64,000 nt of DNA from Geobacillus sp. 46C-IIa (GTDB lineage: Bacteria; Bacillota; Bacilli; Bacillales; Anoxybacillaceae), in NCBI RefSeq assembly GCF_014679505.1, contig NZ_CP061474.1:2614001-2678000 (forward strand). Direction: 5' to 3'. Both the position numbers and the translations under genes were made by a program. Below, piece after piece: positions 40,561 to 49,289 of this stretch (position 1 is its first letter; each line of letters opens with the position of its first letter). The notes beneath the pieces were generated by a model. The model was given only the letters and a program-made list of their open reading frames with translations, did no database searches and was not told the DNA's origin.

Positions 40561-41839
40561 TCAAGCAGCCGTTTCGAGACCAAAGATGTCCTGCATCATT
40601 CGCTTCGCATCGAACGCTTGGTGCTTCGTACACATAGCGTGCAGTACCTTCAATAATTTTCCGCATAACACCACAATCGATTGCTTCTTCCGTAACGGGT
40701 TTTCCGGTCGTGTCGTGTAATAGTCGTGCAGCTGCCGAAACGCTTCGTTGTGGCGGATCATCGGCATCATCACGCGGAACAGGAGAGCGCGAAGCCGTTT
40801 TCGTCCCCGTTTCGAGATCCGTTTCTGCCCTTTGTGTTGGCCGGAGGAATGTTCCCGCAGCGTCAGGCCCGCTAATTTGATGAGTTGCCGCGGATCCTGA
40901 TAATGGGAGAAACTCCCGATCTCTGATAACAGTTCCACGATGGTCGCATCGCCTACACCCGGAACGGTCTTCAGCCATTCGTATTCGACGAAGGTCTGAA
41001 CGAGTTCAATCAGCTGTTCTGTCAATGCCTCGATCTCTTTTTTCCAGCTGGCGGTACCGGCGGACAAGTGTGGCGATTTCGATACGGGCCATCTGTTGTC
41101 CTTCCGTTACGCCAATGGAGTGTTGGGCCAGTTCTATGAGCTTCTTCGCTTTCGGCCTTTGCGGCGATTGTAATCCCTCGCTTTGCCGGTAAAGGGCGAG
41201 AACCTCTTCTAGCTCTTTTCCTGCTAGATCACTCGGAAATGGCGTATATTCCAGTACCGCGAGCGCCATTTTCCCAAACGACGGAAAGACTTGCGTAAAC
41301 TCTGGAAAATACCGATCGAGCCAGCGAATCATCTGATTTCGAACTGCTCCCTGTTCTTCCACCAATTTGGAGCGAAATGTCGCTCCAACGCGCAGCTCCG
41401 CCTCCATCCCTTTGAGAATGCGCGGATAGCTGAATCGGCCGTCTTTCACTAACCGGGCAATGACGAGCGCATCTTTCGCATCATGCTTGGTTGGAAGGTT
41501 ATCGTCCAGCTCTTTGGAGCGCTTCACGTGCATCGGGTTTGTCATGACGAGAGGGATGCCTTTCTCATCAAGAAAATAAGCGAGATTCAGCCAATAATGT
41601 CCCGTTGGCTCGATGCCAACGATCACCTCGGTTTTTCCAAATTCCTTCATGGCTTCCACGATGCACTGGTACAACCATTCCAATCCTTCTTTCGATTGCA
41701 GAACGGGAAACGGCTTTTTTAACACCCTCCCTCGCTCATCCACAAAGCAGGCATAATGTTTTTTCTTTGCGATATCCATCCCAACAACCAGCGTTTGATC
41801 GGTGACTTGATTAATCTTCTTGTTTGAGATAGAATGCAT
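40561..41839 (-). pseudogene. IS110 transposase, frameshifted (copy 1)
   Basis: The same protein as the intact copy at 60174-61451, but an extra T in the run at 41038-41043 (six instead of five) breaks the frame after YRQLEK. The N-terminal part keeps the DEDD motif start VVGMDIAKKKHYACF, and the C-terminal part keeps the KTVPGVGDATIVELLSEIG segment. Confidence 0.9.
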
Positions 41840-41842
41840 GTA

Positions 41843-41912
41843 TAGTCCTCCTTGGTATTCAAATTAGGGGTCAATTCATCCAATTGACACCCCCGAATCA
41901 TACCAAGAGGGC
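41843..41912 (-). promoter_or_regulatory. Ribosome-site-masking double stem of IS110
   Basis: On the minus strand CCTCTTGGTAT pairs with ATACCAAGGAGG (one bulge), and inside it GGGGTGTCAATT pairs with AATTGACCCC. The 3' arm includes the AAGGAGG ribosome site of the transposase. The same structure precedes the copy 2 gene. Confidence 0.6.
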
Positions 41913-42250
41913 TTTTTTTATTCAAGTCCCCGGAAAAACTTCTAACAGGAATGCTCCTTTTGGTAAGCTTGGGATCCCAGAGTTTGCAACGACGATGCCG
42001 TGTTCGTCTACGATTACAATTTCCTGATCTGTCATATCTGCAAGTAATTCAAACATATGGAGGATATTTTTATCCTCTAACGATGTTATGGAATTCGCAT
42101 AACGATCGGACAAATTGTAAATTTGTTCTTTCATTTTACTGTAATAAAAGCCAGAAAATATTTCATTGATAATAAAACCAAGTGGAAGCAAAATGGTTAA
42201 CACAATGACTAGAATACTTGCCCCTAATTTTACAGCGATGCTATTCCATT

Positions 42251-42955
42251 TCATTGGTCTTCTTCAGGAGCTTGAAATTTATAGCCCCTTCCCCAAACCG
42301 TTTTAATTGGATTAAAGGAAAGCCCAGTTTTTCTAAACTTTTCCCTTATATTTTTCACATGGGTATCGACTGTACGAATATCTAAAACGTCATGAACTCC
42401 CCATACCCGATCCAGTAACATATTCCTTGTAAATATCGTTTTTGGATTTAACACCAATAGCAAGAGAATATCAAATTCTTTTGGAGTTAATCCTAATGGA
42501 CAATCCTTTACAAAAACTTGTCTTTCATTTTGATCGATTTTTAAATCTGCAATCTTAATGATTCCTTCCGTTTGAATAGGATTGGAAGAAGCAGCTGAAC
42601 GTCTTATTAGTGCTTTAACTCTTGCCACTAATTCTTCGGGTTCAAAAGGCTTTACAAGATAATCATCGGCTCCAACATCAAATCCTTGTACTTTATCTTT
42701 TACATCGCCACGTGCCGTCAGCATAAGGATGGGCACTTGACTCGTTTCCCTTATCTTTTTGCATACTTCCCATCCATCCATATCAGGCATCATGATGTCT
42801 AAAATCACTACATCGATTCTTTCTTTTATCAATAATGTTAATGCTTCTTGTCCACTTGCCGCTTCAGTTAAGTGAAAATATGGAGAAAGATTGATTTTTA
42901 GTAAATGCCTCATGTTCCATTCATCGTCAACGATTAATATCCTTTCCTTCTTCAT
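42251..42955 (-). CDS. OmpR-family response regulator
   Basis: 234 aa from ATG 42953-42955 (KKERILIVDDEWNMRHLL). An alternative start with GAGAGG upstream lies at 43010-43012. The receiver domain has the acidic pair DDE, the phospho-Asp in VVILDIMMPDMDGWE, Thr/Ala and Lys (YLVKPFEPEEL). A winged-helix output domain ends VWGRGYKFQ. The gene overlaps the kinase as ATGA. It probably controls the neighbouring metal genes, but its kinase is interrupted. Confidence 0.9.
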   Translation of the reverse strand: MKKERILIVDDEWNMRHLLKINLSPYFHLTEAASGQEALTLLIKERIDVVILDIMMPDMDGWEVCKKIRETSQVPILMLTARGDVKDKVQGFDVGADDYLVKPFEPEELVARVKALIRRSAASSNPIQTEGIIKIADLKIDQNERQVFVKDCPLGLTPKEFDILLLLVLNPKTIFTRNMLLDRVWGVHDVLDIRTVDTHVKNIREKFRKTGLSFNPIKTVWGRGYKFQAPEEDQ

Positions 42956-43033
42956 CCTTATATCACAACCCCTGTTATAATTTGTTAACAAATGATCCGG
43001 CTGATTGTTCATCCTTTAACCTCTCTTTTTTAC

Positions 43034-43162
43034 TCATTTAAGGGAAATATAGCCAATCATCGTCCCGTATACGATTTCTTGAACCACTTTCATGATAACT
43101 CCACCTGCTTGTCGATCCTCGAGCGGTGAAAGTGTTTTAAACAATTGTGGGGTGTCGTAATA
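43034..43162 (-). pseudogene. CtaG-like fragment (C-terminus)
   Basis: An in-frame tail of about 40 codons reads LFKTLSPLEDRQAGGVIMKV then VQEIVYGTMIGYISL and a stop. The SPLEDRQAGGVIMK motif is characteristic of caa3-oxidase assembly factor CtaG and related copper proteins. The rest is cut off at 43163, where an IS1634-type end begins. It suggests the metal operon once extended further. Confidence 0.6.
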
Positions 43163-43232
43163 GACGGTATAACTCACATTTCGCGCCATGAATAAAAATT
43201 CGAAATAAGCCCGATTTGACCGAATAAAAATT
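43163..43232. repeat. Partial copy of the MITE-like element
   Basis: It starts CTCACATTTCGC and runs through the same roughly 50-base stretch as 36708-36756 (with TTCGAAATAAGCCCGATTTG). It stops at the left end of ISL3, and its other half is not found beyond ISL3. Confidence 0.55.
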
Positions 43233-43302
43233 GGCTCTTCACCACAAGTTGTACTTGATCATTGAAGATCGGTGTGCATAGAGAAAATAGAGGGTACAAA
43301 AA

Positions 43303-43362
43303 ATGCGAATTTTCCTGTATGGTAAAGGTGACCAAACCAAACCATTGGAGGAAAATTCGCAT
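43303..43362 (+). promoter_or_regulatory. Stem masking the ISL3 ribosome site and start
   Basis: ATGCGAATTTTCC (43303-43315) is an exact 13-base complement of GGAAAATTCGCAT (43350-43362). The right arm includes half of the GGAGG site and the first two bases of the ATG start. ATGGT/ACCAT extends the stem inward. Confidence 0.7.
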
Positions 43363-44533
43363 GTACTCTCAGTTTATCAAAGAACTCATCGATTTACCAG
43401 ATGTTTTGATTCAAAAGGTGCGAAAAGAAGGAGAACGTTGGATTTTCGAACTTTCTCTGCCCGAGCAATGTCCGTTATGTCCTGTCTGTTTGAAGCGCAC
43501 GATCAAAATGACAGACAAAAAGAAACAATGGATGCATGGCTATGCTCAACGAATCGGGATTTTTTGGATTGAACTTCCTGTCGAGCGCAGACGCTGTGGT
43601 ACCTGTGACATGACATTCAGCACGTCTTATCCAGGAATTTCTCCTCGAAGTGTGGCAACGGATGCTTTTCAACAATGGGTAGCGCAATCTTGCATCGGAA
43701 CGTCCATTCAGGCGGTGGCTCGTATGCTCAAGCTTCCTTACACGACCGTTGAACGCTGGTTTTATACCCATGCCCCTTCCTTCTTATCGAATGATATCCA
43801 ACCAAAGGCGGTTTGTGTCGATGAATTTGCTTTTCGAAAAGGGCATGACTACGGAGTGGCGATCATGGATGCCGAAACGGGAGAAGTGTATGCCATCGAA
43901 GCAGGAAAGAACGAGGAAGCCATTGGACGCGCATTGGCTCATGTGTCTGGTTCTGTTCAGTATGTCGTGAGTGATTTGGCTCCAGCGATGAAAAAAGCGA
44001 TTCAAGGGGTTTGCCCAGAAGCAACACATGTGGTTGATTATTTCCATGTCATTCAACTGTTTACAGATGCTTTAGAACGTTGTCGCAAATATTTGGACAA
44101 AGGAGGCAAGAAACACGGACATGTTCGCTACGTTTGTCGTTTATTGAGCCAATGTCCACAGAAATTGACGGAGGAAGAACGTCAAATCATACGGGGATGG
44201 TGTCATGAACGTGATGACGTAAAGTCTGTTTACCAATCGCTTCAACATTTTCGCTATGTGTCCAACAGCAAAGACGAGCAACAGGCGAAACGACGTTTGG
44301 AAGCCTGGATTCACCGATATGTATGTTGCCCTTGTTCAGCTGTACGCGCCATCGCAAAATCGCTTGTCAAACGAACAGATGAAGTCATATCGTGCATATT
44401 GTCACCTTATTCAAATGGAAAAATGGAGGGAACGAATAACAAGATCAAACTAATCAAACGTCGGGGATACGGATACCGAAATATCCAGCGTTTTGCATGG
44501 CGGGTTCGTCTAGAAACAGCTAACATACTTTAA
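43361..44533 (+). CDS. ISL3 transposase
   Basis: 390 aa from ATG 43361. The N-terminal zinc ribbon uses CPLCPVC and CGTCDM. A helix-turn-helix follows, and then a DDE domain with KAVCVDEFAFRKGHDYGV, VSDLAPAMKKAI and the Glu in KMEGTNNKIKLIKRRGYGY. The C-terminus is the usual NTNNKIK-type ISL3 end. No lesion is visible. A longer upstream frame lacks a ribosome site. Confidence 0.93.
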   Translation: MYSQFIKELIDLPDVLIQKVRKEGERWIFELSLPEQCPLCPVCLKRTIKMTDKKKQWMHGYAQRIGIFWIELPVERRRCGTCDMTFSTSYPGISPRSVATDAFQQWVAQSCIGTSIQAVARMLKLPYTTVERWFYTHAPSFLSNDIQPKAVCVDEFAFRKGHDYGVAIMDAETGEVYAIEAGKNEEAIGRALAHVSGSVQYVVSDLAPAMKKAIQGVCPEATHVVDYFHVIQLFTDALERCRKYLDKGGKKHGHVRYVCRLLSQCPQKLTEEERQIIRGWCHERDDVKSVYQSLQHFRYVSNSKDEQQAKRRLEAWIHRYVCCPCSAVRAIAKSLVKRTDEVISCILSPYSNGKMEGTNNKIKLIKRRGYGYRNIQRFAWRVRLETANIL

Positions 44534-44581
44534 TGGTAGGTTCAAGTACATCTTTTGGTGATGAACCAAATATTATTGTTT

Positions 44582-44668
44582 GTTACAAATAAAGGAACTT
44601 CCTGTAAATAGAAGTTCCCTGTATTTCTTCAACAATCTACCTTGCTTGCGAAAAGGTTTATTTGTAAC
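44582..44668. repeat. 87-bp inverted-repeat unit between ISL3 and IS701
   Basis: GTTACAAATAAA (44582-44593) is exactly complementary to TTTATTTGTAAC (44657-44668). Inside is a hairpin, GGAACTTC with GAAGTTCC. The right arm touches the IS701 left end. It could be a tiny MITE or the scar of another element. Confidence 0.4.
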
Positions 44669-44716
44669 TGTAGATGAGCAAATCCGCTAACATAAATTTA
44701 CAACTAAACAAAAGAA

Positions 44717-44785
44717 GAGACATGAACCCGATTCCTTGGTTAGAATAGATGTGCCCACAACTATCCACAAGGAGGTTCATGTCTC
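44717..44785 (+). promoter_or_regulatory. Stem before the IS701 start codon
   Basis: GAGACATGAACC (44717-44728) is exactly complementary to GGTTCATGTCTC (44774-44785). The right arm starts within the AAGGAGG ribosome site and ends directly before the ATG. Confidence 0.65.
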
Positions 44786-45967
44786 ATGAATAGACTAGCA
44801 CATCATCAAGGAATTCACAAGTTTTTCACGATGTTAGGGTTGGCGCTTTATTTCTCCAAACCTGTCATGAAGCATCTCGTTCATATCGTGGATGCCATGA
44901 TTACAAAGGGCTTTTCGGGAACGCTGACCGATCTACATCATGGGAGTCTTCATCCGAATCATCGCACGACACTGAGCCATTTTTTCACGAAAAGTCCGTG
45001 GGATGAAGAAACATTGCTTCGCAAACTCCAGCAGTGGATCCTTCGTCGTGTCGAACGCAGCTCGAAACGAGAGAATCAACCCATTTTTGTTTCGATCGAT
45101 GATACGATTTGCCAAAAAACAAAGCCTTCGTCACGAGCCACGCACGCCATTCAAGGGTGTGATTGGCACGATTCTCACACAGAGAAAACGTCGATCTGGG
45201 GACATTCTCTCGTTTGGCTCATGGTTCATACGATGACCCAAGCGTTTCCTTTTGCCTTTCGCCTCTACGACAAGACGGCTGGGAACAGCAAAGGAAAATT
45301 GGCGATCGAGATGCTTTCTTCGTTGGATGTGAGTCGCCCTGTTTATGTGCTAATGGACTCTTGGTATCCATCCCAAACGCTCGTGGAAGCTTGTCTGAAA
45401 AAGGGATTCCACGTGATTGCGATGCTCAAGACGAACCGAATTCTCTACCCGAAAGGCATCGCCATCCAAGCGAAGCAGTTTGCCCACTACATCGAACCGA
45501 AAGACACTCACCTCGTCACGGTGGGAGAAGAGCGTTATCGGGTGTATCGCTGCGAAGGGTCTCTCAAAGGTCTCGATGATGCCGTAGTGCTGCTCGCTTG
45601 GAAAGCCGACCAGCCGATGACATCGGAACATCTTCATTGCGTCTTGAGCACCGATCGGGAGCTAAGCGACGAAGACATCTTGCGTTACTATGCCCGACGC
45701 TGGTCGATCGAATGCTTTTTCCGGCAGGCAAAAGACCAGCTGAAGCTCGATGGGTATCGTGTTCGTCAGGTTCGAGCGGTGAAACGGTATTGGATCTTAG
45801 TGCAACTGGCCTATGTGTACAGTATGTTCGAGTCCAACTGTGATTTCTCTGCCGGGCTTGACCTTCTCCGAACGAAGAAAGCACATAGTCTTGTAGAATT
45901 TATCTACGGTGCAGCGAAACAAAATATTCCCATTGATGCCGTGAAAAAACAGCTCCACGTGGCATAA
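44786..45967 (+). CDS. IS701-type DDE transposase
   Basis: 393 aa. DDE-type core: Asp in VSIDDTICQKTKPSS, Asp in VYVLMDSWYPSQTLVEA, and Glu in RWSIECFFRQAKDQLKLDGYR (the YREK-like region). Intact, with AAGGAGG upstream. Confidence 0.9.
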   Translation: MNRLAHHQGIHKFFTMLGLALYFSKPVMKHLVHIVDAMITKGFSGTLTDLHHGSLHPNHRTTLSHFFTKSPWDEETLLRKLQQWILRRVERSSKRENQPIFVSIDDTICQKTKPSSRATHAIQGCDWHDSHTEKTSIWGHSLVWLMVHTMTQAFPFAFRLYDKTAGNSKGKLAIEMLSSLDVSRPVYVLMDSWYPSQTLVEACLKKGFHVIAMLKTNRILYPKGIAIQAKQFAHYIEPKDTHLVTVGEERYRVYRCEGSLKGLDDAVVLLAWKADQPMTSEHLHCVLSTDRELSDEDILRYYARRWSIECFFRQAKDQLKLDGYRVRQVRAVKRYWILVQLAYVYSMFESNCDFSAGLDLLRTKKAHSLVEFIYGAAKQNIPIDAVKKQLHVA

Positions 45968-46033
45968 GGGGTTCCCTGTTTGTCTCTTTTTATATGGTAA
46001 TTATTGTTATCAAAATTACTCAACTACAGTTAT

Positions 46034-46183
46034 CTAATATTTTTTAACTAATGTAGTATCTTGTTCATTATCTAAAAAAACTACCCATTTATTTTCATTC
46101 TGAATTTTATATGCGACTGCTTCTAAATCAACATTGTTCTCATAATATCCTAAATGAAGATGCTGATTTGGATCAAATTTCAC
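46034..46183 (-). CDS. 49-aa ORF, possible immunity remnant (cassette 8)
   Basis: Starts at GTG 46181-46183 with GGGAG nine bases upstream and ends at TAG five bases before the IS701 end. It reads KFDPNQHLHLGYYENNVDLE, then a short beta-rich tail ending TLVKKY. It follows the cassette 8 toxin remnant by 23 bases, the position of an immunity gene. It may be intact or cut by IS701. Confidence 0.5.
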   Translation of the reverse strand: MKFDPNQHLHLGYYENNVDLEAVAYKIQNENKWVVFLDNEQDTTLVKKY

Positions 46184-46206
46184 GTTTATTCACTCCCTAT
46201 AATTGA

Positions 46207-46365
46207 TTACCATATGAAGTGATGTTTTTTCATGTTAGGAGCTACATGATAATGTAGATAAGGTCCTTTTCCGTCAATATAATGATAATCTAATCTAAAG
46301 ATAGGCTGTTTAGTTTTTTTGTTACGAACCTGAATAATTTTTCCACCACTTGTGTTTTCTGCAAC
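46207..46365 (-). pseudogene. Rhs toxin tip remnant (cassette 8)
   Basis: An open stretch of about 52 codons ends in TAA. It reads ENTSGGKIIQVRNKKTKQ, PIFRLDYHYIDGKGPYLHYH and VAPNMKKHHFIW. The His-rich end resembles C-termini of Rhs-associated toxins, but I cannot name the family. The 5' part is lost at an IS21-type end (TTCTGCAACTAAAAA) at 46366. Confidence 0.5.
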
Positions 46366-46866
46366 TAAAAAGTTAAGCAAAACGCAAGATTTTTTTCAGC
46401 ACCCTAAGTCTTTTTATAAGTTCATATAAGAATGTTTCAGACGATAACTAGTTCCTGTAAATGTTAAGAGATAGCTGTGATGAACAAGGCGGTCAATGAT
46501 CGCCGTAGTCAATCGTTCATCATGGAATATGCTATTCCATTTACTGAATTCCAAGTTGGTGGTCATAATGATACTTCTCTTTTCGTAACATCCTGCAATG
46601 ACTTAGAAAAGGAGCTGCGCTCCTTCTTTGCTTACAGGGATGTAGCCCCATTCATCAAAGATCAATAAATCGATTTTTTCGAGTTGATTCATCAGCTTGT
46701 GGAGCTTTCCTGTATTCTTTGCTTCAATCAGTTCATTGACCAACGCGGCTGTTCGATAAAATTTCACGCTTTTCCCTTGGTTACAGGCTTCTACACCAAT
46801 CGCTGTCGCTAAATGCGTCTTGCCTGTGCCTACACCTCCATATAAATATTCGCCACTACACCCCTT
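46366..46866 (-). pseudogene. IS21-type element remnant with istB
   Basis: A fragment of the IS21 helper ATPase, 46414-46866: Walker [16 protein letters not shown], then IDLLIFDEWGYIPVSKEGAQ, an in-frame TAA where relatives have Gln (LLF-stop-VIAG), then NLEFSKWNSIFHDERLTTAI. The 5' third is missing. The end at 46366-46390 (TGCAACTAAAAAGTTAAGC) matches the end of the deleted IS21-like element at 54069, so the two are relatives, distinct from the IS21 at 49897. Confidence 0.75.
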
Positions 46867-46870
46867 CTAA

Positions 46871-46910
46871 AAAAGAAACCTTGAAAGGCTTATAGCCAAT
46901 CAAGGTTCTC
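46871..46910 (-). terminator. Terminator of cassette 7
   Basis: AGAACCTTGA pairs with TCAAGGTTTCT on the minus strand (one mismatch), followed by TTTTT, about 40 bases after the immunity gene stop. Confidence 0.8.
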
Positions 46911-46947
46911 TTTGTTTTATTTTTGTGTTCGGAATAGACATCTACAT

Positions 46948-47568
46948 TTACTTAACACCGTTAGAATAATTTAAGAAGAAAGTATCAGCAATTTCTTGTG
47001 GAAGTTGTTGATTTACAAAATTGAGCCCCACCCACGATAAAACTGTTTCATCAATAGAGCGCCAATTTTTTAAAATCGGCAATAAATCCGCACTATTGTT
47101 TACATCTTGAAGCCCTAAAACACAAACCCCATAACTTCTTTCTCCCCATATTGCCCATTTCATTGAAGGAGGTAGCCAAATAACAGTATAAGAATTGTAC
47201 AGCACTGCATCCGCTGGACTTTCCTCAGGTCCTAATTCAAGAACATCTAAATATTCATCAGGTGATAAATTGACAGGGAGTTTCATCCAATTATAATAAT
47301 TAAACTCTTTATAAAAATATTCTACTGGATTAGGGTCTAACACTGCGGTAAGGACATAATCATCTTTTGTTTCTATAGATAATTGCTGGATTGTGCTCCA
47401 AAAATCTTTGTCCATTGCCCAGTCAAACTCTTCAAACAAAAAATAATTGAATTGTTCCCGGAATACCTGTTCAGGCAATCTATTTTCTATATAAAACGTA
47501 TCACTAGCTATTCCTATTAATTTATTAAACTCTTTTTTTTCCCTAACAAATAAAGTTTCTAAATTCAT
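46948..47568 (-). CDS. Putative immunity protein of cassette 7
   Basis: 206 aa, acidic, no signal peptide or membrane span. It begins NLETLFVREKKEFNKLIGI and has several Trp/Tyr-rich stretches (YNSYTVIWLPPSMKWAIWGE). I do not recognise the family. Its position 10 bases after a toxin tip, its acidity and its AT-rich sequence suggest an immunity protein. A terminator follows. Confidence 0.6.
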   Translation of the reverse strand: MNLETLFVREKKEFNKLIGIASDTFYIENRLPEQVFREQFNYFLFEEFDWAMDKDFWSTIQQLSIETKDDYVLTAVLDPNPVEYFYKEFNYYNWMKLPVNLSPDEYLDVLELGPEESPADAVLYNSYTVIWLPPSMKWAIWGERSYGVCVLGLQDVNNSADLLPILKNWRSIDETVLSWVGLNFVNQQLPQEIADTFFLNYSNGVK

Positions 47569-47578
47569 TGGACTCCCC

Positions 47579-48313
47579 CTATTTTAACCTAATTTTTAAA
47601 GTCATTCTTTTGCTCCCTTTTGGATAAAAGTCAGCGGTTGAACCACCTGTGGATTTAGCACCGTCGCGAAGAACATATTTTGCGCCATCTTTTGTCAGTA
47701 TTATTGTTTTTCCGTCTTTAGATATTGATTTTTTCCATCCATCTCTAAGTAGATTTTTTTCGAACTGTGCTTTAGATACATCAGTCGCTCTGTTAGCATA
47801 ACGACTACCAGATTTAGTCACATCTACATATTTAGAAGCTTTGCCTGTACCCTTTATAATAAATCTACCTGTATTTCTAACAAGTTTAAATTTTCCTCCA
47901 CCAACAAAACCAATAGCTGCCGTAGCCGCGACGCCTTTCCATCCTTTCCCTGACTTGTATGCCTTATACCCATCATACGCCGCAAATCCCGCGTTGATAG
48001 CCAGCCATACCCAATGCCCATCCGGATCCACCAACATCACCGGATTGTTATTTGCGTACGTGTATCCATTCTGCGTCAGGATATCGTCCGCATCCCCCGG
48101 GTCTGGATCCAAGGATAGGAACACACCTTGTTCTGGGCGGTAGTACCGGGCAATCAGGTAATAAAGACCCGTTTCTTTGTCATATTGGTACCCCGCATAT
48201 CGGTATGGGTTTTCGTCCGCCACGGCGCCGGATTGGGAAAGAATATTCCCCCACGCATCGTATTGGTAACGGGTCTCGATGTTTCCTTGTTGCTCATTTA
48301 GAGTGTGAATCGT
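47579..48313 (-). CDS. Displaced Rhs toxin tip, cassette 7
   Basis: The frame is open from just after the TAG of the HEAT-like gene. It carries the end of the Rhs core (RYQYDAWGNILSQSG, YLIARYYRPEQGVFLSLDPD, NNNPVMLVDPDGH), a Gly-rich linker (INAGFAAYDGYKAYKSGKG) and a basic toxin domain of about 110 aa that ends STADFYPKGSKRMTLKIRLK. The first possible start is GTG 48221-48223 and there is no ribosome site. This looks like a silent tip that needs recombination into a full rhs gene. The toxin activity is not recognised with confidence. Confidence 0.75.
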   Translation of the reverse strand, partial: TIHTLNEQQGNIETRYQYDAWGNILSQSGAVADENPYRYAGYQYDKETGLYYLIARYYRPEQGVFLSLDPDPGDADDILTQNGYTYANNNPVMLVDPDGHWVWLAINAGFAAYDGYKAYKSGKGWKGVAATAAIGFVGGGKFKLVRNTGRFIIKGTGKASKYVDVTKSGSRYANRATDVSKAQFEKNLLRDGWKKSISKDGKTIILTKDGAKYVLRDGAKSTGGSTADFYPKGSKRMTLKIRLK

Positions 48314-49228
48314 CTATTTCTTTCGTTTCAATTTCTTTATTGTGATGTTAATATCGTCTAACAACACGCTTTCACTTAGCCATTTCCAAAATTTCCTTTT
48401 TGTTAAATACTTTTTTTCCTCAACAATTCGTTCAAGTCTTGATGCATCATCAGTATTTCCATATCTACCTATTGCAAGTATGGCATGATTCTTTAGTGTT
48501 GTATTAAAATCACCCGTTAAAATTTCAAAGAACTTATTTACTACATGTCTAGTAACTTTGTCCTTGGGGAATTTTTCCGCGAAAGCAAGTAGAGTAACGG
48601 CACTAAAAACACGCTCAAATTCCTCACTAAAGAGATCTTCTATTATAACTTTTGATGCTTCTTGATGATCAAATGAATGATAAATAGCCTCTGCTAATGC
48701 TTTATGAGAATAACGGGAATCTGGTTTTCTGTACTCCTTAATTACTTCTTCTAGTCCACATATTATTTGTAATTTTGCTACCTTGATTTGTTCCAGTACC
48801 TCTTTGTTATCCGTCTTGATTTTGTCTAATTCTCTTATAGCATTGTCATCGCCAATTGTTCCTATCATAGCTATATCTGCGATTAAATCCGTGCCACTTT
48901 TTTTAGATAAATTGTGAATTTTTCTTTTTAATTGAGTTTCTTTACCCTCTAAAAAATCCAATACACTTTCTGCATAAGCTTTAACAAAAAATATCTCTGT
49001 CTCATCTTCAAGAATAGCTTTCAGAAAAGGGATGACACTACTGTCATTTAATAATTTCAATGTTTCTAATATTCCAAGCTTACCATTAGGATCTACTTTA
49101 TAAAAGTATTTTTGTAAGATAGTAATTATGTCCCTTCCCATCTTAGCTAAATCTTGAGCAACTATATCTATATTATGCTCATTAAAATTATTAACTAAAT
49201 TTCTAACCGTCTCCTCATATTGATTCAT
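48314..49228 (-). CDS. HEAT-like repeat protein, putative immunity of cassette 2' (intact copy)
   Basis: 304 aa from ATG 49226-49228 behind AGGGGTG. It is all-helical, with repeats resembling HEAT/PBS-lyase units (IPFLKAILEDETEIFFVKAY, HAILAIGRYGNTDDASRLER). It follows the nuclease tip at 49290 by about 60 bases that contain a hairpin (GGGACACAC with GTGTGTCCC). Immunity to that nuclease is inferred from position. Its stop TAG lies in the same frame as the next rhs core, 10 codons ahead of it. A near-identical second copy is at 59378-62060. Confidence 0.65.
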   Translation of the reverse strand: MNQYEETVRNLVNNFNEHNIDIVAQDLAKMGRDIITILQKYFYKVDPNGKLGILETLKLLNDSSVIPFLKAILEDETEIFFVKAYAESVLDFLEGKETQLKRKIHNLSKKSGTDLIADIAMIGTIGDDNAIRELDKIKTDNKEVLEQIKVAKLQIICGLEEVIKEYRKPDSRYSHKALAEAIYHSFDHQEASKVIIEDLFSEEFERVFSAVTLLAFAEKFPKDKVTRHVVNKFFEILTGDFNTTLKNHAILAIGRYGNTDDASRLERIVEEKKYLTKRKFWKWLSESVLLDDINITIKKLKRKK

Positions 49229-49289
49229 ATTTTTCACCCCTAAAACGATCAAAGAGGGACACACTCTCAGTGTGTGTCCCCAAATATCT

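Larger units (their letters stand above)
40189..41953 (-). mobile_element. IS110/IS1111-family element, copy 1
   Basis: 1765 bp. The boundaries come from comparing two insertion sites in this window. It is flanked by CTCC at 40185-40188 and 41954-41957. It has no terminal inverted repeats. The transposase is on the minus strand with 114 bp before it and about 370 bp after it. It differs from copy 2 by only a handful of bases plus one extra T. Confidence 0.88.
39079..42254 (-). pseudogene. Sensor histidine kinase split by IS110
   Basis: The 5' part (41954-42254) gives an N-terminal membrane span and the start of an extracellular sensor. The 3' part (39079-40188) gives the rest of the sensor, a second span, HAMP, the H-box FFSNISHELRTPLTYLEG, and the N, G1 and G2 boxes (VINLIENAIRYTEKG, DTGIGIPKKD, GGTGLGLAIV). 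Removing the IS110 and one CTCC copy rejoins the frame exactly (PSLPKGE-RINANDISF). Both gene ends overlap their neighbours as ATGA. The downstream part alone lacks a proper start, so signalling is probably lost. Confidence 0.9.
43233..44567 (+). mobile_element. ISL3-family element, complete
   Basis: 1335 bp. The left end GGCTCTTCACCACAAGTTGT and the right end read inward GGTTCATCACCAAAAGATGT, continuing ACTTGA in both, form 26-bp inverted repeats with four mismatches. It encodes one intact transposase. No 8-bp duplication is seen. Confidence 0.88.
44668..46029 (+). mobile_element. IS701-family element, complete
   Basis: About 1362 bp. The ends CTGTAGATGAGCAAATCC and, read inward, CTGTAGTTGAGTAATTTT share CTGTAG-TGAG-AA. 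One intact transposase is present. No target duplication is visible. Confidence 0.78.

Noticed and set aside
46477..46668. Plus-strand ORF of 63 codons
   Set aside because: The complementary strand encodes a clear IstB fragment with a Walker motif, so the plus frame is a shadow.
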